Shown here: piece by piece, positions 54,382-62,907 of the stretch | How the letters are laid out: every line of letters starts with the position of its first letter | Numbering within the stretch: the first letter of the stretch is position 1 | Assembly (NCBI GenBank): GCA_017420535.1 | Contig: JAFOIV010000015.1 | Location: 1 to 62,907, forward strand | Origin: Eubacterium sp. | Lineage (GTDB): Bacteria; Bacillota; Clostridia; Lachnospirales; Lachnospiraceae | DNA length: 62,907 bases | Direction of reading: 5' to 3' | Notes under the pieces: generated by a model | The model's database searches: none | Seen by the model: the letters and a program-made list of their open reading frames with translations, nothing else | Told to the model about the DNA's origin: nothing | Made by a program: the position numbers and the translations under genes

Positions 54382-54915
54382 TTAAAGTGTTTCTTGTTCA
54401 TCCCACAGAACAACGTTTCCCGCGGCTCTGGTTTTGTTCATATCAATGATACGTTGATTGGATGAACCTCTGAAACGAAGAGTGATATCTTTTTTATCTA
54501 TTTCAAAACGTCCGTCAACTAATACGTCAATTAGATTAATCAGAGACTTTGTCTCAGGCACCTTCTGTATCATATCACACATTATCTCTTTTTCAAAGTC
54601 ATATCCGGTAAAACACCAGATGGTTTTGTCGGGATAAACCGATTTTACTTTCTTTATCAGAGAAAGAATTGCTCCCTGATTAGCAGGATCAAGGGGTTCT
54701 CCTCCAAGAAGAGTGAGTCCTTTGATATGAACAGGTGACATGGAATCTAATATTTCTTTGATGGTTTCTTCCGTAAAAGGTGTCCCATAATTAAAATCCC
54801 AGGCTATCTCATTAAAACAACCTTTACAATGGTGGTTGCAGCCTGAAACGAAAAGAGAAACTCTTACACCTGGACCATTTGCTATATCATTCTTTTTTAT
54901 TGCTGCATATTTCAT
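54382..54915 (-). CDS. nrdG: Anaerobic ribonucleotide reductase activating protein
   Basis: 177-residue radical SAM activase that installs the glycyl radical on NrdD. The cluster motif is in FVSGCNHHCKGCFNEIAWDF (CxxxCxxC), followed by the GGEPLDPANQG motif. It implies strictly or facultatively anaerobic growth. NrdD is not in the window, which is less usual since the two are commonly adjacent. AAAGGA precedes the ATG. Confidence 0.93.
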   Translation of the reverse strand: MKYAAIKKNDIANGPGVRVSLFVSGCNHHCKGCFNEIAWDFNYGTPFTEETIKEILDSMSPVHIKGLTLLGGEPLDPANQGAILSLIKKVKSVYPDKTIWCFTGYDFEKEIMCDMIQKVPETKSLINLIDVLVDGRFEIDKKDITLRFRGSSNQRIIDMNKTRAAGNVVLWDEQETL

Positions 54916-55073
54916 GATAATCCTTTCAAGGGTGTATATGTTAAATCCTGTTTCGTATTATAACATAATTAAAGCATAAATCTCTTTATTTTTTGCTATT
55001 AATGTGCTATAAAAATAAGGTGGCGTTTTTGAATGTCCATAGACTTATATTATTCAATTGAGAGGGAATTAAA

Positions 55074-56177
55074 ATGAGACTTAAGAAAATAAGTGCTATG
55101 CTGGTTTCAGCTATGTGTGTAGCATTACTTTCAGGTTGTAGTATTGGTTCTGCAGATTCAAAGACATCTGTAGATATGAAAAAGAGATATAATAGTTATG
55201 TAACACTTGGTGATTATTCTAAGATCTATTATGAGCCAGTTCATACAGAGGTTACAGATGAGGATATTCAGAAAGATATTGATTCACTTGTTTCATCAAA
55301 GAAGACAAAGGCTCAGATTAAAGATAGAGTTGCAACAATGGGTGATGCAGTAAACATTGACTACGTTGGAACAATTGATGGTGTAGCATTTGATGGTGGA
55401 AATACTAATGGCGCAGGTACTCAGCTTGTACTTGGAAGCCAGAGCTATATTGATACATTTGAGCAGCAGATCGCTGGTCATAAGCCAGGGGATGAGTTTG
55501 ATGTAACTGTTACATTCCCAAGCGATTACGGCGCAGCTAACCTTGCAGGTAAGCAGGCTGTATTTGCAACCAAGCTTAATTATATTGAAGGTGAAGAAAT
55601 CACACCTAAGTATGATGATGCTTTTGTAGCTTCAAATACAGATTATAAGACAACAGCTGAATATGAAGAAGCAATGAGAAAAAAACATGAAGAGACTAAT
55701 TCAGCAAGTGATGCTTCAACAAATGAAGAAGCTATCCTTCAGAGCGTTATCGATAGTTCTATAGTAGGAAAGTATCCTGAAAAAGATTTAAAGACAAAGA
55801 TTGACTCAATTCAGGGAAGCATTCAGGATCTTGCTGATTCAAATGGCGTTGATGTAAACAGCGTAGTTACCATGTATGGTTATGCCAGTATCGATGATTT
55901 CAAGAGTAACATTGCTGACAATGTAAAGAAAGAATTTACCAGAAGAATCGTTGTATGTGCTATTGCTTATAATGAAAAGATTACATGTTCTGATGATGAG
56001 GCAGATGCAATAATCCAGAATATGCTTAAATCATCAGGATATACAGATGTAGATGCTTTAAATAAGGCATATGGTTATTCAAAGGAAGATTATTATTATA
56101 GCGTACTTGAGCATAAGGTAATTGATTTCCTTAAGACAAAGGCAGTTGCAAGTCCTAGTGATGCTCCTGCAAAATAA
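55074..56177 (+). CDS. FKBP/trigger-factor-like peptidyl-prolyl isomerase lipoprotein
   Basis: 367 residues. Lipobox LLSGC near residue 22 marks an exported lipoprotein. An FKBP domain follows (about 75-175: VNIDYVGTIDGVAFDGG, FEQQIAGHKPGD, VTFPSDYG), then a helical region resembling the trigger-factor C-terminal chaperone domain (about 180-355). The arrangement suggests an extracytoplasmic foldase helping secreted enzymes and surface proteins such as the adhesin encoded earlier. The gene is monocistronic with a strong terminator. Confidence 0.88.
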   Translation: MRLKKISAMLVSAMCVALLSGCSIGSADSKTSVDMKKRYNSYVTLGDYSKIYYEPVHTEVTDEDIQKDIDSLVSSKKTKAQIKDRVATMGDAVNIDYVGTIDGVAFDGGNTNGAGTQLVLGSQSYIDTFEQQIAGHKPGDEFDVTVTFPSDYGAANLAGKQAVFATKLNYIEGEEITPKYDDAFVASNTDYKTTAEYEEAMRKKHEETNSASDASTNEEAILQSVIDSSIVGKYPEKDLKTKIDSIQGSIQDLADSNGVDVNSVVTMYGYASIDDFKSNIADNVKKEFTRRIVVCAIAYNEKITCSDDEADAIIQNMLKSSGYTDVDALNKAYGYSKEDYYYSVLEHKVIDFLKTKAVASPSDAPAK

Positions 56178-56188
56178 TTAAAAAGTTG

Positions 56189-56231
56189 AAATGTGGTTGT
56201 CACGTAAATTCTTGACAACCACATTTTTTTT
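56189..56231 (+). terminator. Rho-independent terminator after the FKBP lipoprotein gene
   Basis: AATGTGGTTGTCA and TGACAACCACATT form a 13-bp perfect stem with a 10-nt loop and a run of eight T. Confidence 0.95.
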
Positions 56232-56265
56232 GTGATACTATTATTTAGTGACTGTAATTTTATAA

Positions 56266-56349
56266 GCAGCTGTGGCGGAATTGGCATACGCGCATGATTC
56301 AGGTTCATGTCCACGCAAGTGGGTTCGGGTTCAAGTCCCGTCAGCTGCA
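56266..56349 (+). tRNA. tRNA-Leu (anticodon CAG)
   Basis: 84 nt. Acceptor GCAGCTG pairs with CAGCTGC, discriminator A. The anticodon stem CATGA/TCATG encloses loop TTCAGGT with anticodon CAG at 56300-56302. A long variable arm (CCAC/GTGG) marks a class II tRNA, and the T arm has GGGTTCAAGTCCC. CCA is not encoded. Confidence 0.95.
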
Positions 56350-56427
56350 CTTAACGTGTATGAACGATCATCAGTCGCAATTTGGCTGATCAAACATATT
56401 CGATCAATTAAGAAAGGATTTTAGGAT

Positions 56428-56910
56428 ATGGCTGAGGAAAAGAAAAATATTCTTACCTATGAAGGTTTAAAACAGTTGGAGGATGAACTCCAGAATTTAA
56501 AGGTCTTCAGACGTAGAGAAGTAGCTCAGAAGATTAAAGAAGCTCGTGAGCAGGGCGACTTATCAGAAAACGCTGAGTACGATGCAGCTAGAGATGAACA
56601 GCGTGAAATTGAAAATCGTATTGCAGAGATTGAAAAAATCTTAAAGAACGTAGAAGTTGCTGATGAGGGTTCAACAAATACTGAAACAATCAACTTTGGT
56701 TGTACTGTACGTTTTGAAAATCTTGAAACACATGAGGAATTTACATATAAGCTCGTTGGTTCAACTGAATCAGATGTTCTTAATGGACGTGTTTCAAACG
56801 AATCACCTATAGGCTCTAAGCTTATCGGTTCAAAGACTGGTCAGGTTATCACTATCGAAGCACCTAAGGGAACATTTAACTATAAGATTCTTGACTTCAA
56901 GAGAAACTAA
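56428..56910 (+). CDS. greA: Transcription elongation factor GreA
   Basis: 160 residues. The N-terminal coiled coil (about 8-75: GLKQLEDELQNLKVFRRREV, AREQGDLSENAEYDAARDEQ) carries the conserved acidic tip that enters the RNA polymerase secondary channel to stimulate cleavage of backtracked RNA. The C-terminal FKBP-like domain ends in VGSTESD, SPIGSKLIG and KTGQVITI. It precedes lysS, an arrangement common in clostridia, but a terminator hairpin separates the two. Confidence 0.96.
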   Translation: MAEEKKNILTYEGLKQLEDELQNLKVFRRREVAQKIKEAREQGDLSENAEYDAARDEQREIENRIAEIEKILKNVEVADEGSTNTETINFGCTVRFENLETHEEFTYKLVGSTESDVLNGRVSNESPIGSKLIGSKTGQVITIEAPKGTFNYKILDFKRN

Positions 56911-56932
56911 TCCAGTATTATTATGAAAATTG

Positions 56933-56964
56933 CAGGGGTGCCAGCTATAAGGCATCCCTTTTTT
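56933..56964 (+). terminator. Hairpin terminator between greA and lysS
   Basis: AGGGGTGCC and GGCATCCCT pair (one wobble) around a short loop, followed by TTTTTT. Confidence 0.85.
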
Positions 56965-56992
56965 AAAGTATATTTAGTAGGAGGAAGCACTA

Positions 56993-59002
56993 ATGGCACA
57001 GGAAACAAATCCACAGGACGTAAACCAGTTAAGACAGGTCCGTAGAGACAAACTTGCAGAGCTTCAGGCAGCAGGTAAGGATCCATTTCAGATCACTAAG
57101 TTTGATGTTACATATCATACACAGGAGATCAAGGATAAATTTGATTTGATTGAGACAGTTCTTAAACAGGATGAAGAGGGAAAGAATATCGTTCCTTCAT
57201 TTGATGAGATTCCTGAAGACAAAATAGTAGTTATCGCAGGTCGTCTTATGTCAAAACGTGTCATGGGTAAGGCTTCATTTGGTAATGTTCAGGATAGAGA
57301 TGGAAATATCCAGATCTATGTTTCAAAGAATGACCTGGGTGAAGAGAACTATACAGGTTTCAAGCGTATGGATATCGGTGATATCGTTGGTGTTAAGGGA
57401 TTTGTGTTCAGAACAAAGACAGGAGAAATCTCAATCCACTGTAAGGAAGTAACACTTCTTTCAAAGAGCTTACAGATCCTTCCAGAGAAGTTCCATGGGC
57501 TTACAAATACAGATATCCGTTATAGACAGAGATATGTTGACCTTATCATGAATAAGGATTCTAAGGAAGTATTCCTTAAGAGATCAAAGATCTTAAGAGA
57601 AATCAGAAACTTCCTTGACGGAAGAGACTTTATTGAAGTTGAGACACCAATGCTTGTTGAAAATGCAGGTGGTGCAGCAGCTCGTCCATTTGAGACTCAT
57701 TATAATGCGCTTGATGAGGACAGAAGACTTAGAATTTCTCTTGAGCTTTACTTAAAGAGACTTATTGTTGGTGGTCTTGAAAGAGTATTCGAGATCGGCC
57801 GTGTATTCAGAAATGAAGGCGTAGATACAAAGCATAATCCAGAGTTCACACTTATGGAGCTCTATCAGGCATATACAGATTACAATGGAATGATGGAACT
57901 TACAGAGTCAATGTTCAGATACCTTGCTGAAAAGGTAAATGGCTCTACTACTGTAATGTATGATGGTCATGAGATTGACCTTGGCAAGCCATTCCGTCGT
58001 CTTACAATGATCGAGGCTATTAAGGAAGAGACAGGTATTGATTTTGATGCTGTTGAAACAGATGAAGAAGCAAAGAAGATTGCTTGCGAGCATCATGTTC
58101 AGTACGAAGACAGACATAAGAAGGGTGATATCGTAAATCTCTTCTTCGATGAGTTCTGTGAGGATAAGATGATCCAGCCTACATTTATCTGTGATCACCC
58201 AATCGAGATCTCACCTCTTACAAAGAAGAAGCCAGAAGATCCAACTAAGGTAGAAAGATTTGAACTTTATATAAATGGTTGGGAAATGTGTAATGCTTAT
58301 TCAGAGCTTAACGATCCTATCGATCAGCGTGAAAGATTTGCAGCTCAGGATGCTCTTGCAGATGCAGGTGATGAAGAAGCTAACCACACAGATGAAGATT
58401 TCCTTAACGCTCTTGAAGTTGGTATGCCACCTACAGGCGGTATCGGATACGGTATTGACCGTCTTACAATGCTTCTTACAGGAGCACCAGCCATCCGTGA
58501 TGTAATCCTCTTCCCGACTCTTAAGAGTACACAGAAGAGTGCTGCATCAAATGCTGATGCTAAGGAAGAAGTTAAGGCTGAGGAAGCAAAGACAGGATTC
58601 TTCACACCAAATGAAAAGATTGATTTCAGCAATGTAAAGATTGAGCCTCTTTTTGAGGAAGCAGTTGATTTTGAGACATTCTCAAAGTCAGATTTCAGAG
58701 CTGTAAAGGTTAAGGATTGCGTTGCAGTTCCTAAGTCAAAGAAGTTACTTCAGTTTACACTTGACGATGGAACAGGAAAGGACAGAACTATCCTTTCAGG
58801 AATCCATGCCTTCTATGAGCCAGAAGAACTTATCGGAAAGACTCTTATTGCTATCACAAATCTTCCACCAAGAGCTATGATGGGCATTGAGTCATGCGGT
58901 ATGCTCCTTTCAGCTGTAAGCGAATTTAAGGAGGGAGAGGGTGAAGAACTTCATCTTCTTATGGTTGATAACCACATTCCTGCTGGTGCAAAGCTTTATT
59001 AA
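56993..59002 (+). CDS. lysS: Lysyl-tRNA synthetase (class II) fused to C-terminal tRNA-binding domain
   Basis: 669 residues against about 490-500 for ordinary LysS. N-terminal OB-fold anticodon-binding domain (about 60-165: [19 protein letters not shown]), then the class II core with motif 2 [21 protein letters not shown] (in part) and motif 3 [15 protein letters not shown]. An acidic Ala/Glu linker (about 515-535) leads to an extra C-terminal domain of the EMAP-II/Trbp111 type ([36 protein letters not shown]), normally seen at the end of MetRS. It should enhance tRNA binding. AGGAGG start signal. Confidence 0.95.
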   Translation: MAQETNPQDVNQLRQVRRDKLAELQAAGKDPFQITKFDVTYHTQEIKDKFDLIETVLKQDEEGKNIVPSFDEIPEDKIVVIAGRLMSKRVMGKASFGNVQDRDGNIQIYVSKNDLGEENYTGFKRMDIGDIVGVKGFVFRTKTGEISIHCKEVTLLSKSLQILPEKFHGLTNTDIRYRQRYVDLIMNKDSKEVFLKRSKILREIRNFLDGRDFIEVETPMLVENAGGAAARPFETHYNALDEDRRLRISLELYLKRLIVGGLERVFEIGRVFRNEGVDTKHNPEFTLMELYQAYTDYNGMMELTESMFRYLAEKVNGSTTVMYDGHEIDLGKPFRRLTMIEAIKEETGIDFDAVETDEEAKKIACEHHVQYEDRHKKGDIVNLFFDEFCEDKMIQPTFICDHPIEISPLTKKKPEDPTKVERFELYINGWEMCNAYSELNDPIDQRERFAAQDALADAGDEEANHTDEDFLNALEVGMPPTGGIGYGIDRLTMLLTGAPAIRDVILFPTLKSTQKSAASNADAKEEVKAEEAKTGFFTPNEKIDFSNVKIEPLFEEAVDFETFSKSDFRAVKVKDCVAVPKSKKLLQFTLDDGTGKDRTILSGIHAFYEPEELIGKTLIAITNLPPRAMMGIESCGMLLSAVSEFKEGEGEELHLLMVDNHIPAGAKLY

Positions 59003-59027
59003 TTCAGATAATTATATAGAATGATCA

Positions 59028-59079
59028 AAGTCCCGTATTTATCAGTTATTGAAAGACTGGTGAATGCGGGATTTTTTTC
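59028..59079 (+). terminator. Terminator after lysS
   Basis: TCCCGTATTTATCAGT pairs with ACTGGTGAATGCGGGA (wobbles and small mismatches), followed by TTTTTTT. Confidence 0.8.
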
Positions 59080-59242
59080 AGGTTAAAGAAGACAGATTTG
59101 AACTTAAAGAATTTGTTCGGGAGTTGATAATGTTCGTTTAATGTACAAAAGTGTGCATTCGAGACAAATGAAACAGCGTTTCCAGAACGTTTTTGTGAAA
59201 ACTGCATGAAAAAAATTTTGGGAATATGTAAAAAATGAAAAT

Positions 59243-59347
59243 TGACGTGAAATATTTCACATGATAAGGTAGTAAACAGTTAAACGTTTAAGCAGTAGTA
59301 ACAAAAAGCTACTGCTTTAGTTTGACAAAGAGACTTAAGCGTTTAAG
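59243..59347 (+). promoter_or_regulatory. Amylase promoter region with three palindromic sites
   Basis: TTGACG (59243-59248) leads into the perfect palindrome GTGAAATATTTCAC (59247-59260). Downstream are TTAAACGTTTAA (59280-59291, perfect) and CTTAAGCGTTTAAG (59334-59347, one mismatch), which share the CG-centred core of LacI-family operators. Between them AAGCAGTAG/CTACTGCTT (59290-59316) forms a 9-bp hairpin. A TTGACA also occurs at 59322. Together this implies carbohydrate-responsive control. The remaining 59080-59240 shows nothing recognisable. Confidence 0.65.
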
Positions 59348-59369
59348 TGGTAGGAAGGAGAAAATAAGA

Positions 59370-61502
59370 ATGAATGTATTAAAAAAGTTAGGTGCATTGG
59401 CGTTAGTTTCCGCAATGACATTATCGAGTTTTCCAATTGCTCAGGTAGAGGCTAAGGAAGATTCAGAAGTTTCAAACACAGCAGGGTATTCAACAGACGT
59501 AATTTATCAGATCGTAACAGACCGTTTCTTGGATGGGGACGGTTCTAATAATCCATCAGGAGCGATTTTTGATAAGTATAATCCAAAGAAATATCATGGT
59601 GGAGATTGGGCAGGTATTACACAAAAGATTAACGACGGATATTTCAGTAACATGGGTGTTACAGCACTTTGGATTTCTTCACCAGTTGAAAATCTTATGA
59701 TAATGGATCCAAGTAACGGTTGTGCTTCATATCATGGATATTGGGGTAAGGATTTCTTCCGTACAAACTCTGCTTTCGGATCAATGGAAGATTTTCAGAC
59801 ATTACTTGATACAGCTCATGCAAATGGAATTAAGATTGTTATCGATTTTGCACCTAATCATACTTCTACAGCAGAATATAAGGGCTACACATTCCCAGAA
59901 GATGGTGCACTTTATAGAGATGGAGCATTTGTTGGATCATTTTCAAATGATACACAGGGAATCTTCAATCATGAAGAGTGGACAGATTTCTCATCTCTCG
60001 AGAACAGCACATACCACAGCATGTATGGTTTAGCTGATTTAAATCAGATGAATTCAACAGTTGATGGTTATCTTAAGGATGCAATCGATAAGTGGCTTGA
60101 TATGGGCGTTGATGGTATCCGTGTAGATGCTGTTAAGCATATGCCACAGGGATGGCAGACAAACTGGCTCAGTGATATCTATGAAGAGCATGATGTATTT
60201 GTATTTGGTGAGTGGTACAACGGTGGTACTGCAAATGATCCAGAGATGACAAATTTTGCTAATAATAGTGGTATGAGTCTTCTTGATTTCCGTTATGCTA
60301 ATGCAGTTAGAAATGCCATTGGTGAAGAGTCATCTTCAATGCAGGATCTCTATGATGTAATGGTAGCTACAGAAAATGATTACAATGAAGTAAATGATCA
60401 GGTTACATTTATTGATAATCATGATATGAGCCGTTTTATGACACTTAGTAATAATAACCAGGCTAGTGTTAATCAGGCATATGTAATGCTTCTTACATCA
60501 CGTGGTGTACCAACAATCTATTATGGTTCAGAACAGTATCTTACTGGTGGTGCAGATCCTGAAAACAGAGGAGACATGACATCATTTAATACAAACACAA
60601 CAGCTTATCAGATAATTTCAAAGCTTGCTCCACTTCGTAAGAGCAATGCGGCCCTTGCATATGGTACTAGTATAGAAAAATGGGTTAATGACGATGTATT
60701 AATCTATGAGCGTCAGTTTGGTAACGATGTTGTACTTACAGCTGTAAACAGAAATGAAAATGTAAGCTATAATATCACAGGCCTTTATACTGATTTACCA
60801 GCAGGCAGCTATTCAGATGAGTTGGATGGTATCTTAAATGGAGAGACTATCACTGTAAATGCTAAGGGTGCTGTATCAAACTTCACACTTAATGGTGGTG
60901 AATGCGCAGTATGGACATATACAACAAATGATCAGGATGTTAATATTGGTAATGTTGATCCTGGTATGGGCGTAGCTGGAAATAAGATTTCTATTTCAGG
61001 ACGTGGTTTCGGAAATACAGAGGGCAGCGTATATTTTGGAGATACAAGTGCTACAGTAGTAGATTGGTCAGATTCTCTTATCGAAGTTCAGATCCCAGAA
61101 GTAGCTGGTGGAAAATATACAATCACAGTTAATTCAGCTAACGGCGGTTCAGATACATTTGATGGATTTAAGGTTCTTACAGCTCCTCAGGTAGCTACAA
61201 GATTCTACGTTAATAACGCAGAAACAAATTACGGCCAGTCAGTATATATTGTCGGTAATTGTGAAGAACTTGGAAACTGGAACCCAGATAAGGCAGTTGG
61301 ATATTTATTTAATAGTACAGGAAGTATCGCAACTTACCCAACATGGTTCTTTGATGTCAGCGTTCCAGCAGGTACAACAATTGAGTATAAGTACATCAAG
61401 AAAGATAGTGCTGGAAATGTAGTTTGGGAAAGTGGTGCAAACCATGTATATACAACAGTAACAAATGGAACTGGTGTTGTAGTAGATAACTTTAATAATT
61501 AA
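59370..61502 (+). CDS. Secreted GH13 cyclomaltodextrin glucanotransferase-type amylase with CBM20
   Basis: 710 residues from the ATG at 59370, which follows GGAAGGAG; the frame extends up to a TTG at 59322 but that lacks a site. Signal peptide with cleavage near VEA-KE (28). The GH13 barrel has Asp253 (DGIRVDAVKHM) as nucleophile, Glu281 (FGEWYN) as acid/base and Asp352 (FIDNHDM). The order A/B, C, an IPT/TIG D domain (GNKISISGRGFGNTEG) and a C-terminal CBM20 starch-binding domain (YIVGNCEELGNWN) is the five-domain CGTase architecture. It acts on starch outside the cell; cyclodextrin formation versus maltogenic hydrolysis cannot be settled here. Confidence 0.9.
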   Translation: MNVLKKLGALALVSAMTLSSFPIAQVEAKEDSEVSNTAGYSTDVIYQIVTDRFLDGDGSNNPSGAIFDKYNPKKYHGGDWAGITQKINDGYFSNMGVTALWISSPVENLMIMDPSNGCASYHGYWGKDFFRTNSAFGSMEDFQTLLDTAHANGIKIVIDFAPNHTSTAEYKGYTFPEDGALYRDGAFVGSFSNDTQGIFNHEEWTDFSSLENSTYHSMYGLADLNQMNSTVDGYLKDAIDKWLDMGVDGIRVDAVKHMPQGWQTNWLSDIYEEHDVFVFGEWYNGGTANDPEMTNFANNSGMSLLDFRYANAVRNAIGEESSSMQDLYDVMVATENDYNEVNDQVTFIDNHDMSRFMTLSNNNQASVNQAYVMLLTSRGVPTIYYGSEQYLTGGADPENRGDMTSFNTNTTAYQIISKLAPLRKSNAALAYGTSIEKWVNDDVLIYERQFGNDVVLTAVNRNENVSYNITGLYTDLPAGSYSDELDGILNGETITVNAKGAVSNFTLNGGECAVWTYTTNDQDVNIGNVDPGMGVAGNKISISGRGFGNTEGSVYFGDTSATVVDWSDSLIEVQIPEVAGGKYTITVNSANGGSDTFDGFKVLTAPQVATRFYVNNAETNYGQSVYIVGNCEELGNWNPDKAVGYLFNSTGSIATYPTWFFDVSVPAGTTIEYKYIKKDSAGNVVWESGANHVYTTVTNGTGVVVDNFNN

Positions 61503-61508
61503 TTTTTC

Positions 61509-61541
61509 TGGCTGTCGCGCATTTGTGCGGCAGCTTTTTTT
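61509..61541 (+). terminator. Terminator after the amylase gene
   Basis: GGCTGTCGCGC and GTGCGGCAGC pair with wobbles around ATTT, followed by TTTTTTT. Confidence 0.85.
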
Positions 61542-61549
61542 ATGTTCTT

Positions 61550-61598
61550 TTAATCCTTTTTAATCTTTCTTTAATCTTAGATGAAAGATCCATTAATC
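61550..61598 (+). promoter_or_regulatory. Phased TTAATC direct repeats
   Basis: TTAATC begins at 61550, 61560, 61571 and 61593: spacings of 10, 11 and 22 bp place all copies on one helix face. Response regulators of the OmpR/PhoB class bind such direct repeats. Candidate activator site for the gene at 61667. Confidence 0.4.
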
Positions 61599-61666
61599 TT
61601 CGTGATTTATCTTAATACATGTAAACAAGATACACGTTCCTGAGAAAGGGAGAAAGGGATAATAAT

Positions 61667-62254
61667 ATGGATAATTTTGAAAAAGTAGAAAGATTAAGAG
61701 AAAAGGCAGATGTAACTTATGATGAGGCTAAAAGAGCATTGGAAGCATGTAACTGGGATATGCTTGATGCCTTGATATATCTTGAAACATTAGGTAAGGT
61801 AAAAAAATCTTCAGTTACAACTTATCATTCATCAAAGGCTGAGGAAGAAAAGCTTCATGATGTTGAAAAAACAGTAAGGGATGAGGAAAGAAAGGAAAAA
61901 GAAGAGATTTGTAAGAAAAAGATAAAGAACGGTTGGGAGAAGTTCATAAGAGTATGTACAGATAATCATTTTGTTGTAAAACATAAGGAAAAGAAAGTTA
62001 TAGATATTCCTCTTGGAGCAGCGCTTGTAATCTTTGCCTTAGGATGGCATGTATTACTGATCCTTATGCTTATTTCACTTTTCTTTGATTACAAATATAA
62101 TATTGTAGGAAAGAATGATCTAAAGACTGTTAACAGTGCTATGGATAAAGTTAAAGAAACAGCGGATAGATTAAAGAAGGACTTTGCAGAAAGCACAGAA
62201 AAGAGTGAAGAAGAAAATAAAGAAGATAAAGAAGATAAGAAAGAAGAACTCTAA
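61667..62254 (+). CDS. UBA-like/DUF4342 membrane protein
   Basis: 195 residues. The N-terminal 45 residues have the UBA/TS-N-like DUF4342 helical fold (VERLREKADVTYDEAKRALE, CNWDMLDALIYLE). A coiled, highly charged segment follows, then a hydrophobic segment (about 110-145) within the DUF4342 core (VIDIPLGAALVIFALGWHVL), and a Lys/Glu-rich tail. Function is unknown for the family. GGGAGAAAGGG precedes the ATG. It is monocistronic with a symmetrical terminator. Confidence 0.8.
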   Translation: MDNFEKVERLREKADVTYDEAKRALEACNWDMLDALIYLETLGKVKKSSVTTYHSSKAEEEKLHDVEKTVRDEERKEKEEICKKKIKNGWEKFIRVCTDNHFVVKHKEKKVIDIPLGAALVIFALGWHVLLILMLISLFFDYKYNIVGKNDLKTVNSAMDKVKETADRLKKDFAESTEKSEEENKEDKEDKKEEL

Positions 62255-62265
62255 GATGAAGAAAG

Positions 62266-62299
62266 AAGAGGGGCTGCAAATGATTGCAGCCCCTCTTTT
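62266..62299. terminator. Bidirectional terminator
   Basis: AAGAGGGGCTGCAA and TTGCAGCCCCTCTT, 14-bp perfect stem with a 6-nt-or-smaller loop between convergent genes. Confidence 0.93.
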
Positions 62300-62334
62300 A
62301 GTTTACGCATTTCAAAAGATAATTAAGTATTTAA

Positions 62335-62907
62335 TTATTCAACAGTGTAATCAAATGTTGAACCGATAGAACCATTTCCGCTTATTCCAAATTCAATAAA
62401 CTGGCCCTTTGAAAGAGTTGAATTCCAAGACATTGGAGTGAGTACATAGTAATCGCCTTCTTCAGCAACATTTATGCACCAGTTTGAAGAGATATTTAAC
62501 TGATCTTTCTTGATCTTTATAGAATAATCAGTCATATCCTTATCTGTGTTATTAGTTAACTTAAAGCTTACTGTATATCCGTCGCCCCAGTTGTTGATAG
62601 TATATGTCAGATCCTTGTTATCAGATGTGGAAACCGGCTTCTCATCAGGTAAATGATCAGGAATATTAACCGGGTTTGGAGTTACAACAGGCTCTTCATA
62701 TGTGATTCTGTCAGTTGAAGCAACCCAGCCGGAAATTGAGATATTTCCTTTCTTTCCGACAAATGTAATAGAGTGTACATCGGAGATACTATCCATTTCT
62801 CCTGAGAATAATACATATTCTCCATTTGTGTCTGTGAGGTTGATAGTGCCAAGCTTTTCTCCAGCAGGACCACCGAGTCTTACTTCAAGTTCGCCTTCGC
62901 CTTCTGA
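62335..62907 (-). CDS. Secreted carbohydrate-active protein, C-terminal part (CBM6 and CBM2-like modules)
   Basis: The frame is open to the right edge; about 190 C-terminal residues are visible. The first 58 resemble the end of a CBM6 module (ELEVRLGGPAGEKLGTINL, SITFVGKKGNISISGW). A Pro/Thr linker follows, and then a beta-sandwich domain of about 90 residues resembling CBM2 (YTINNWGDGYTVSFKLTNNT, SWNSTLSKGQFIEFGISG) ends the protein. A catalytic glycoside hydrolase domain is expected outside the window. The internal Met at 62796 is not the start. Confidence 0.75.
   Translation of the reverse strand, partial: SEGEGELEVRLGGPAGEKLGTINLTDTNGEYVLFSGEMDSISDVHSITFVGKKGNISISGWVASTDRITYEEPVVTPNPVNIPDHLPDEKPVSTSDNKDLTYTINNWGDGYTVSFKLTNNTDKDMTDYSIKIKKDQLNISSNWCINVAEEGDYYVLTPMSWNSTLSKGQFIEFGISGNGSIGSTFDYTVE

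Overview
The window looks like chromosome from a low-GC, Gram-positive anaerobe of the Lachnospiraceae, most likely near Butyrivibrio/Pseudobutyrivibrio. This is inference from gene content: an anaerobic NrdG activase, two GH94 disaccharide phosphorylases, a secreted CGTase-type amylase with starch-binding module, CBM-bearing secreted enzymes, a giant CnaB-repeat surface protein with an NPQTG anchor, and strong AGGAGG ribosome sites. No transposase, phage gene or CRISPR array was seen.

Layout. 1-3.5 kb: thiamin salvage/synthesis (thiM partial, thiE, thiD, cytX). 3.5-5.6 kb: CarD-like regulator and an RlmD/TrmA-type RNA methyltransferase. 5.7-9.6 kb: GntR-controlled ABC exporter operon with a CPBP protease, preceded by a perfect palindromic operator. 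9.6-15.2 kb: MATE pump, a large protein of unknown function with a possible BtrH-like N-terminus, a GT8-like glycosyltransferase, small lipoproteins, an ArsC-like protein. 15.3-19.4 kb: a compact NAD salvage operon (nrtR, nicotinamidase, nucleotidyltransferase, pncB, nadE) behind a promoter carrying two NrtR-like palindromes. 19.4-28.8 kb: SGNH lipoprotein, two GH94 phosphorylases behind a perfect cre match, a NagZ-like GH3 enzyme, a 2-hydroxyacid dehydrogenase and a LUD-domain protein. 28.8-43.5 kb: a MocR regulator divergent from a 13-kb gene for a 4334-residue repeat adhesin. 43.7-45.1 kb: metY.

45.1-52.2 kb is the most unusual part. A 38-codon peptide gene (missed by length cut-offs) is followed by a PqqD-fused radical SAM/SPASM protein, a TldD-type metallopeptidase, a TldE-like partner, an ABC permease and an ABC ATPase. 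This has the organisation of a ribosomally made, post-translationally modified peptide (RiPP) locus. Its promoter is a near copy (61 of 76 positions, ungapped) of the promoter of a nearby nitroreductase gene, and an HxlR-type regulator lies between the two. In the sequence as given, the radical SAM gene has one in-frame TAA and the TldE gene is split at a run of eight A residues, so the locus is either decaying, phase-variable or affected by sequencing errors.

52.3-62.9 kb: housekeeping and polysaccharide genes: mgtE, dut, nrdG, an FKBP-type lipoprotein, tRNA-Leu(CAG), greA, lysS with a fused C-terminal tRNA-binding domain, the CGTase-like amylase behind three palindromic sites, a UBA-like membrane protein, and the 3' end of a CBM6/CBM2-like secreted protein running off the right edge.
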